Shown piece by piece: positions 6,101-7,184 of a stretch of 7,184 nt of DNA. The notes below the pieces were generated by a model. The model was not told the origin of the DNA and ran no database searches. It was given only the letters and a program-made list of their open reading frames with translations. A program made the translations under genes and the position numbers. Positions within the stretch are counted from its first letter, which is position 1; the number at the start of each line of letters is the position of its first letter. The stretch is from Omnitrophica WOR_2 bacterium GWA2_47_8 (GTDB taxonomy: Bacteria > Omnitrophota > Gorgyraeia > Zapsychrales > GWA2-47-8), in the NCBI GenBank assembly GCA_001805375.1, contig MHFY01000034.1, positions 6,240-13,423 on the forward strand, given 5' to 3'.

Positions 6101-7183
6101 AATAATGCTCGAGGCCCTGATCATTGAAGGCTTACCTTTTAAATATATCCTGAAGGCGTAGTTCAGCGCCCTTTGAATATCTTCAGGCATATGGCCGTTC
6201 TGGATCAACGCACGGATCTTTGCCGAACGTTCTTTAATGGTCAACGGCTTGGTCTCATCTAATAATTCCAGGATCTTCCCTTCCAGTTCGTTCTCTTTTA
6301 AAAATCTATCAAACGCGATATAGCTGAGGATCGCGTGATTTTCGATCAGCTTAAACCCGAATTGTTGCGCCAATTTCAAAGTGCTCGCCAAACGGAATAT
6401 TTTCTGTCCGAAGATCCGCGGCCGTTTCTGCACGACCTCGCCTTCGAGCCGTAAAACCACCTGATCGCTTTCCAGGGCGGCGATATTATCGCGTTCCAAA
6501 ACTTCCCTGCGCAGTCCTTCACTTAACATACCCAATCTAAAGGCCGCCTTGACCTTGCGGGAGACCTGCTCAACATTGAATTCCCCCTTTCTCACTGATC
6601 TTGATAATTCTTCCAATGCAGAACCGAGTTCTTTCCTGAACGGGCTCAATTTTTTATCGGCCAACCTGTACACTTTTCCGAGGCGGGCCCTGTACTCCGG
6701 CATTTCCTTTTCCAAATACTGGGCCATCAATAAGAGTTTGCCGATCTCGCTGTTAAGCCACATGAGCGTGGTGATGATCTCCTCATAATGCTGGGCCTCT
6801 TGTATGCGCTGCCCGGCCTTTTCCAGGCGGAAATCAAGTGAATATTCGATATCGTATTCGGATAGCGTCGGGATAAAATGCTGCCGGCTGTCAATGACAA
6901 TTTCTCCCCGGCCTTCGACACTGCTGAAGTCGCCGCTTCTGATAAGGACCCACGGGATATCGCGGCGCATCGCGGAAACAACGGCCCGGCCGGTGGTGTT
7001 GGCCCCCTTCGTGACAAAGGCCTTGGCGCCCAGGTCGACTAAGGCATTGACCTGATAAACTTTTAATTGCTCCGCCAGGATGATCTTCCCAAAGACATCG
7101 CCTTTAGTGAGCTTAGCCAGCTCTTCAGGGGTAGCCGTGACGCGCAGGGTTTCACCGAAGGCCAAACCGGGAGATAAGAACAT
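2..7183 (-). CDS. Giant multidomain protein, internal fragment (2394 codons, open at both ends)
   Basis: One minus-strand frame runs through the whole window without a stop, where chance would give one about every 21 codons. Recognisable domains follow each other in that same frame from end to end, so this is a real gene and not a chance opening. The visible part contains PEP-synthase-like domains, two copies each of two HE-motif modules (A and B), a HEVTH metallopeptidase-like domain, a methyltransferase and a terminal Cys/His domain, joined by low-complexity linkers. The first codon is ATG at 7183..7181, but only one base lies upstream, so whether it is a start or an internal Met cannot be judged. 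I think internal, because the first domain normally follows an ATP-grasp domain. No signal peptide or clear membrane helix is seen. Only five Cys occur. Overall function is unknown. The architecture resembles giant genes of Omnitrophota (inference). Confidence 0.96.
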   Translation of the reverse strand, partial: MFLSPGLAFGETLRVTATPEELAKLTKGDVFGKIILAEQLKVYQVNALVDLGAKAFVTKGANTTGRAVVSAMRRDIPWVLIRSGDFSSVEGRGEIVIDSRQHFIPTLSEYDIEYSLDFRLEKAGQRIQEAQHYEEIITTLMWLNSEIGKLLLMAQYLEKEMPEYRARLGKVYRLADKKLSPFRKELGSALEELSRSVRKGEFNVEQVSRKVKAAFRLGMLSEGLRREVLERDNIAALESDQVVLRLEGEVVQKRPRIFGQKIFRLASTLKLAQQFGFKLIENHAILSYIAFDRFLKENELEGKILELLDETKPLTIKERSAKIRALIQNGHMPEDIQRALNYAFRIYLKGKPSMIRASSIIEHKIYSPLFSSGVMSNERELSRALLEVWRRYFNDEIVERLLTKKKELANLAKEKMQVPLSQVFVLSKYYPSVLIQENIVNPQMSGIITTINTTSSNWGQLVLNVSTDSPRWIADDRIDADRYIVDKRDFTIFQAKRGKNQDWKISAEQMEEQIKRLSRMAVGLEKYFGYSLNIEFTMNARGEIIILSRMPLLMYGDLKPAAIRTTLVPHNVKVKENGIDLYVRYESDDVDIDRDINPRQILVAPVGENLPLAKTVSKGQSAQTMRLQVAGKPKGMLIKLGAGLQRDDAREQINFIGDKLQIVIDPAYYFILPDYATGRSEVFEFKSMAAFNEFTKANPSYVSGEPQDGGYRDWPINKTRRQLKYYKERRAKGALEFVPLRKLDARLRGIFMSARKEARSYLRRADPSNLNRAPPAVIIIRSPRMTFGATYEKADNTIYIEEPFLHQILKTKKNLKLKFAAVFVHELNAQAHRRNQFTEAEFVMTRYLGRKEIKEAERINTQGYQRALTKIAGFGVIEFIDLLSKFRRNDCADCFVLRPYWFVLNLITIGWLGPRKFKESRSIIKKEEKDVLDPDEIIAAMRARMLDQIFNPHYKKVRKNGVRREIVRSLRNRTKISVRHFARAIRANERLVRQHSSLVDVDRIFEMSPVEKAKEVLRGMPSIRNLLADPNREVMLRKYLLAVLVIIKDIFPAISRKEYKKIVKAILEKAHFSDRYENADSGFSIGIPYIKNSPRAHVISTFAHEVTHHLTRAKGKNPIPIDEFVSDLGAFSMAQIMGGWGEAIRGWFKKNSALGSRKENLEIVEAHDTAQIQLLWIMMELAKDHYPRDWRVLYRSALKVIRKNPKIAFKHLVVKILARYKVEVMSEFGSPAEPKHPKSWPKALFVGEKKNDDRMISRKEIRRILTESSMPAKQAHKKRREPQDGGYNGYSWKETFNVLKNYFNAKVSTIVLRDAWIKAALKTAMGYLQQQKSVPAQRAPPLTSQSQCGKSGEASPKASPPKIILLDVKEEAFGAAHDPQNNIIYLEKPFLSRISARTIDRQLLLASVFVHELNGRSHYENIKAEREFLKSHLTMDRMAFALSASENIGTVDRYNAAEIDWFMGHGAFNGRLAAKNRQKKIKNDTRRLFLALVLMLGVTNRPLRILDIGTGLGVFPLVFGRWLKENGFGVQQIVAIEKDPRAVRAFKKVKAVAEKEGLPLDLRIMDAGRFKSKEPFDIVTINAPGDFDSQFQLAQRAVSTDGFIWLRYDDVQQEAQGEPGGHLSRLRKSRKIKEAGYVELNGLLNGTDLEGVFTDDPDWMAPKGNLYVVKPVVTRKARGKRGYFGNLSGKNVRSIKALIKKKAFSSAGVENFSGRVVSENSENRIFRFFYLTKPIEQPAPKDFIYGHWNDKDQALDIYLSSDSLAQKIRRRFKNLMDVQDALQAIAYHEWKEEELIKAKIAPQEAHRQAMISTAREYPKAVKVLSALIVEKDLKGVLKPGKRKTAAQAKPAAAAKAPAVSRRPAKSSPSEHKAVQKAKPRIKVGKAFKTVDLDRFFKINGFYTDGAADIITWVKGRLASSHIPEEEKALLRLPLHKILERDIREVLGGYLLSLSPGKEVSYFQVFNGSQDGFHTAIHGLTGTGDGIFTKLLVIRTFDILDRAIAVINQKGIRGLKIVTTAFRSGQTRLMVAKRPGREISAVFKQANGQGRAQRSEAQASSSGNREQHEMLLVKIERQDPLDWEDYQRDLYDALEMNYRSLDEELKRRFDKVKERVAAFAKKNGGQGYFGNLDAGHRKEIEGIIREGVSLKAIDSISGEFPFSFENTPLRFFELRKNIARSSPEGFIYAHYEGETLNIYFSSIFLIAHLKMAFPDNLKEALEVVAYHEIEEQKSDHANAEALTKARYPSIYKKLKELLPEKTSQEKIADYQDHLNAAGKQLRERLTLLLADVLKPLAQLPSVSISDVKGLFNDELSSAIYKLIARLREVEIEMSLLDHREELFKGYRYVDSPDCGMCHIATDAVYAAAKKAQLTGIFVEDEGYHMYFVLRGSREE
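167..397 (-). other. Helical region between B2 and the Cys/His domain (res 2263-2339)
   Basis: A mostly alpha-helical stretch of Leu, Glu, Lys, Arg and Ala. It includes LRERLTLLLADVLKPL and YKLIARLREVEIEMSLLDH, the latter with coiled-coil-like heptads. It probably acts as a spacer or a packing platform for the next domain. Confidence 0.45.
398..814 (-). repeat. Module B2 (res 2124-2262): GYFGNL ... YHExxE repeat, second copy
   Basis: The second copy of the module at 1685..2146. GYFGNL (2126-2131) is followed by FSFENTPLRFFEL, GFIYAHY (2184-2190) and LNIYFSS, then EVVAYHEIEEQKSDH (His2226, Glu2227, Glu2230) and the tail KARYPSIYKKLKEL. Spacing from GYFGNL to the HE motif is 100 residues here and 106 in B1. 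The downstream EAH of B1 has no exact match; His2235 and Glu2239 are the nearest candidates. A charged helix (about 2075-2120, LDEELKRRFDKVKERV) precedes it. Shared segments are GYFGNL, FIYxH, IYxSS and AYHExxE. Confidence 0.7.
983..1063 (-). other. Gln/Ser/Arg-rich linker (res 2041-2067)
   Basis: A short low-complexity stretch, GQGRAQRSEAQASSSGNRE, joins the unrecognised domain to the region leading into module B2. The RSE core also occurs before module A1 as GRSEV. I read it as an interdomain junction. Confidence 0.5.
1064..1537 (-). other. Unrecognised globular domain (res 1883-2040)
   Basis: A folded-looking region of about 158 residues with no family I can name. It starts with KTVDLDRFFKINGFYTDGA and has a charged helical part around PEEEKALLRLPLHKILERD. 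Then come the strand VSYFQVFNG, a Gly/His/Thr-rich loop HTAIHGLTGTGDG, and an alternating helix and strand (FDILDRAIAVINQKG, LKIVTTAFRS, RLMVAKRPG). The TGTGDG loop might bind a phosphate or metal, but it does not match a Walker A motif. It lies between the Ala/Lys/Pro linker and a second, Ser/Gln-rich linker. Confidence 0.4.
1538..1672 (-). other. Ala/Lys/Pro-rich low-complexity linker (res 1838-1882)
   Basis: About 45 residues after module B1 consist mainly of Ala, Lys, Pro, Arg and Ser (for example TAAQAKPAAAAKAPAVSRR), ending at AVQKAKPRIK. Such sequence is expected to be extended and flexible, like the interdomain linkers of multidomain acyltransferases or cell-wall proteins. It separates the block A1-peptidase-A2-methyltransferase-B1 from the C-terminal domains. 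Confidence 0.75.
1685..2146 (-). repeat. Module B1 (res 1680-1833): GYFGNL ... YHExxE repeat, first copy
   Basis: The first of two related modules (partner at 398..814). It begins GYFGNL (1682-1687) and continues through FSGRVV, RFFYLTKP, DFIYGHW (1743-1748) and LDIYLSS. It ends in the helix AIAYHEWKEEELI (His1788, Glu1789, Glu1792) with EAH (Glu1804, His1806) further on and the tail AREYPKAVKVLSAL. The shape is that of a small beta sheet followed by a helix with a possible HExxE...H metal site. It resembles a zincin active-site helix with Glu in place of the second His. Function unknown. Confidence 0.7.
2174..2722 (-). other. Domain (res 1488-1670): SAM-dependent class I methyltransferase
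   Basis: The Rossmann-type motifs appear in order. Motif I is ILDIGTGLGVFPL (Asp1507, Gly1509, Gly1511, Gly1513), the loop that holds SAM. Motif II is IVAIEKDPRAV, where Glu1537 would bind the SAM ribose. Motif III is LRIMDAGRF (Asp1566). Motif IV is PFDIVTINAPGDF (Asp1577, then INAP at 1581-1584), placed like the catalytic (D/N)PP(Y/F) or equivalent loop of other families. Then come the AQRAVSTDGFIWLRY helix and strand. The set is intact, so the domain is probably active. The INAP loop does not identify the substrate (protein, nucleic acid or small molecule). Finding it embedded between HE-motif modules of one giant chain is unusual. Confidence 0.85.
2723..2893 (-). other. Connector between module A2 and methyltransferase (res 1431-1487)
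   Basis: A short, probably helical region follows the A2 active-site-like helix and leads into the methyltransferase. It contains TVDRYNAAEIDWFMGHGAF, and a basic stretch AAKNRQKKIKND comes just before the first Rossmann helix. It may form the N-terminal cap of the methyltransferase. Confidence 0.4.
3101..3160 (-). repeat. 60-nt in-frame palindromic insertion inside module A2 (res 1342-1361)
   Basis: A1 reads RAPP-A-VIIIR where A2 reads RAPP, then 20 extra residues (LTSQSQCGK...KASPP), then KIILLD. The extra DNA is exactly 60 bases, so the frame is kept. It includes a perfect 16-base palindrome, tggcgaagcttcgcca, at 3116..3131, and the same arm can instead pair with a neighbouring ggcgagc. 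Pro-Pro codons flank both sides (RAPP before, ASPP at its end), which could be a target duplication. The encoded peptide is Ser/Lys/Gly-rich and unlike the rest of the module. A small palindromic element that settled in a coding linker is the simplest reading. Confidence 0.5.
3116..3131. repeat. Perfect 16-base palindrome
   Basis: The sequence tggcgaagcttcgcca reads the same on both strands. In RNA or single-stranded DNA it would form a short hairpin. It is flanked by ggcgagcc and by a weaker cacattgactttgtg inverted repeat at 3140..3154. It lies within a coding sequence and has no T-run that would make it a terminator. Confidence 0.85.
3324..3343 (-). repeat. 20-base exact direct repeat, copy 2 (codes EPQDGGY in A2)
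   Basis: Partner of 5052..5071, 20 of 20 bases identical and in the same reading frame. It marks the N-terminal edge of module A2. Confidence 0.85.
3347..3583 (-). other. Linker between peptidase domain and module A2 (res 1201-1279)
   Basis: A helical start (SALKVIRKNPKIAFKHL) gives way to a Pro-, Lys- and Ser-rich stretch (GSPAEPKHPKSWPK) and a basic helix (SRKEIRRILTESS) that runs into the EPQDGGY motif of A2. It is probably a flexible connector. No domain recognised. Confidence 0.4.
3584..4186 (-). other. Domain (res ~1000-1200): HEVTH zinc metallopeptidase-like (gluzincin pattern)
   Basis: FAHEVTHHL (His1104, Glu1105, His1108) is an intact HExxH zinc-binding motif with hydrophobic residues in the right places for an active-site helix. 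Nineteen residues after the first His comes DEFVSDLGAF, in which Glu1123 and Asp1127 form ExxxD, the arrangement that supplies the third zinc ligand in thermolysin-type gluzincins (NExxSD). Upstream, YENADSGFSIGIPYI could supply the edge strand that binds substrate. Of all the HE-motif modules in this protein it is the only one with a complete ligand set, so it is the best candidate for real peptidase activity. Its substrate is unknown. Domain edges are estimates. Confidence 0.72.
4187..4633 (-). other. Basic helical region with CxxC (res 851-999)
   Basis: This stretch joins A1 to the HEVTH peptidase domain. It contains CADC (Cys891 and Cys894), two of only five cysteines in the window, followed by a short hydrophobic run YWFVLNLITIGWL (900-912). 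After that it is strongly basic (RKFKESRSIIKKEEK, KKVRKNGVRREIVRSLRNR). The hydrophobic run is too short for an ordinary transmembrane helix and is more likely a buried core helix. No family recognised. Confidence 0.4.
4634..5074 (-). repeat. Module A1 (res 704-850): EPQDGGY ... HELN metallopeptidase-like repeat, first copy
   Basis: The first of two related modules (partner at 2894..3346). It begins with GEPQDGGY (704-711), followed by a basic helical stretch (INKTRRQLKYYKERR), then RAPP and the core TFGATYEKADNTIYIEEPFL. It ends in VFVHELNAQAHRRNQ (His825, Glu826, His832) and TEAEF. The core looks like the beta hairpin and active-site helix of a zincin peptidase, but the second His of HExxH is replaced by Ala829. 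The next His is three residues further on and a Glu follows in EAE. It may be inactive, or bind metal with an altered ligand set. The family was not recognised beyond this. Confidence 0.72.
5052..5071 (-). repeat. 20-base exact direct repeat, copy 1 (codes EPQDGGY in A1)
   Basis: These 20 bases are identical to 3324..3343, including synonymous positions, and code for EPQDGGY. The protein sequence of the two modules diverges strongly straight after it. Confidence 0.85.
5075..5530 (-). other. Unrecognised, probably beta-rich region (res 552-703)
   Basis: Between the ATP-grasp domain and module A1 lies about 150 residues I cannot assign. Alternating hydrophobic patterns (NVKVKENGIDLYVRY, TMRLQVAGKPKGMLIKL, KLQIVIDPAYYFIL) suggest two or more beta-sheet units, perhaps a pair of small beta sandwiches or barrels. 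An acidic run, ESDDVDIDRDIN, could form an exposed or metal-binding loop. The segment ends in GRSEVFEF and a short linker leading into the EPQDGGY motif of A1. No catalytic motif is visible. Confidence 0.4.
5531..6424 (-). other. Domain (res 254-551): degenerate PEP synthase/PPDK N-terminal ATP-grasp (PPDK_N-like)
   Basis: The block follows the order of the PPDK_N domain, which in active enzymes binds ATP and phosphorylates the swivel His. IFGQKIFRLAS (257-267) stands for the GGKxAxLA opening, followed by the AYRxFL-type helix. SMIRASSIIEH (around Arg356) stands for VRSSATxED. RALLEVWRRYF (383-393) stands for the IKxVWASLF helix. SVLIQENIVNPQMSGI (Met444) stands for VVVQKMVxxxxSGVxF. IEFTMNARGEIIILSRMP (534-551) stands for IEWAxDxxGxLYILQARP. 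Arg356 and Glu535 are kept. The Asp of the ED pair is His363, the Gln of LQARP is Ser548, and the T-x-N-P after SG is gone. The fold is probably retained, but ATP-dependent catalysis is doubtful. Confidence 0.75.
6425..6883 (-). other. Helical connecting region (res 101-253)
   Basis: This stretch between the swivel and the ATP-grasp domain is rich in Glu, Lys, Arg, Leu and Ala and almost free of Gly and Pro. Heptad-like spacing appears in pieces such as EIGKLLLMAQYLEKEM and FRKELGSALEELSRSVRK, so long helices or a coiled coil are likely. I recognise no family. It sits where canonical PEP synthases would carry their C-terminal TIM-barrel PEP-binding domain, but it is too short for that and shows none of its motifs. 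It is probably a spacer or helical adaptor. Confidence 0.5.
6884..7183 (-). other. Domain (res 1-100): PEP-utilising swivel (phosphohistidine) domain, catalytic His lost
   Basis: The domain opens with SPGLAFGE, the usual entry of the mobile domain of PEP synthase and PPDK. It continues with a GD turn and reaches AFVTKGANTTGRAVV (about 55-69), then a DIPWVLI strand. In active family members this place reads roughly G-G-x-T-S-H-A-A-I, and the His carries the phosphoryl group between the nucleotide site and the PEP/pyruvate site. Here the His position aligns with Gly65, followed by Arg66, so phosphotransfer chemistry is not expected. The fold assignment rests on this pattern and on the downstream ATP-grasp domain. 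Because the swivel normally comes after its ATP-grasp partner, another ATP-grasp domain may lie just upstream of the window (inference). Confidence 0.6.
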
Positions 7184-7184
7184 C

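Noticed and set aside
6727..7017. 96-codon minus-strand open frame
   Set aside because: Same strand but a different frame from the giant gene, across the swivel domain and helices. No family resemblance.
7181..7183. ATG at the first complete codon as the true gene start
   Set aside because: Only one base lies upstream, so no ribosome binding site can be judged, and the domain that begins here normally follows another domain. It is left as an open 5' end.
5531..7183. A working PEP synthase (ppsA)
   Set aside because: The phosphohistidine is absent, ATP-grasp residues are altered, the domain order differs and no PEP-binding TIM barrel is present.

Overview
The window lies inside one very long protein-coding gene on the minus strand. 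Reading from position 7183 down to 2 gives 2394 consecutive sense codons with no TAA, TAG or TGA. The gene leaves the window at both ends, so neither its true start nor its stop is seen. Nothing else in the window needs a gene: every other open frame is short and antisense to, or out of frame with, this one. I see no RNA gene, CRISPR array, promoter or terminator. Residue numbers below count from the codon at 7183..7181 as residue 1.

Domain order, N- to C-terminal (right to left on the map): a swivelling phosphohistidine-like domain of the PEP-utilising family (about 1-100); a helical stretch (101-253); a degenerate PEP synthase/PPDK-type ATP-grasp domain (254-551); an unrecognised, probably beta-rich stretch (552-703); repeat module A1 (704-850); a basic helical stretch with a CxxC (851-999); a HEVTH zinc-metallopeptidase-like domain (about 1000-1200); module A2 (1280-1430), which carries a 20-residue in-frame insertion; a SAM-dependent methyltransferase (1488-1670); module B1 (1680-1833); an Ala/Lys/Pro linker (1838-1882); an unrecognised domain (1883-2040); module B2 (2124-2262); a helical stretch; and a Cys/His-containing domain cut by the window edge (2340-2394).

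The organism is a bacterium with intermediate base composition. A giant, soluble-looking, multi-domain protein mixing decayed PEP-synthase parts, metallopeptidase-like modules and a methyltransferase is most like the giant genes reported from Omnitrophota and some other candidate phyla. That placement is inference from architecture and memory of the group, not from a marker gene.

Two module families occur twice each (A and B), so the gene seems to have grown by duplicating and shuffling domains. Several catalytic sites look broken (the swivel His, ATP-grasp positions, the A-type HExxH), while the HEVTH peptidase and the methyltransferase keep their key motifs. No signal peptide or convincing membrane segment is visible here, so location and biological role cannot be read from this part.
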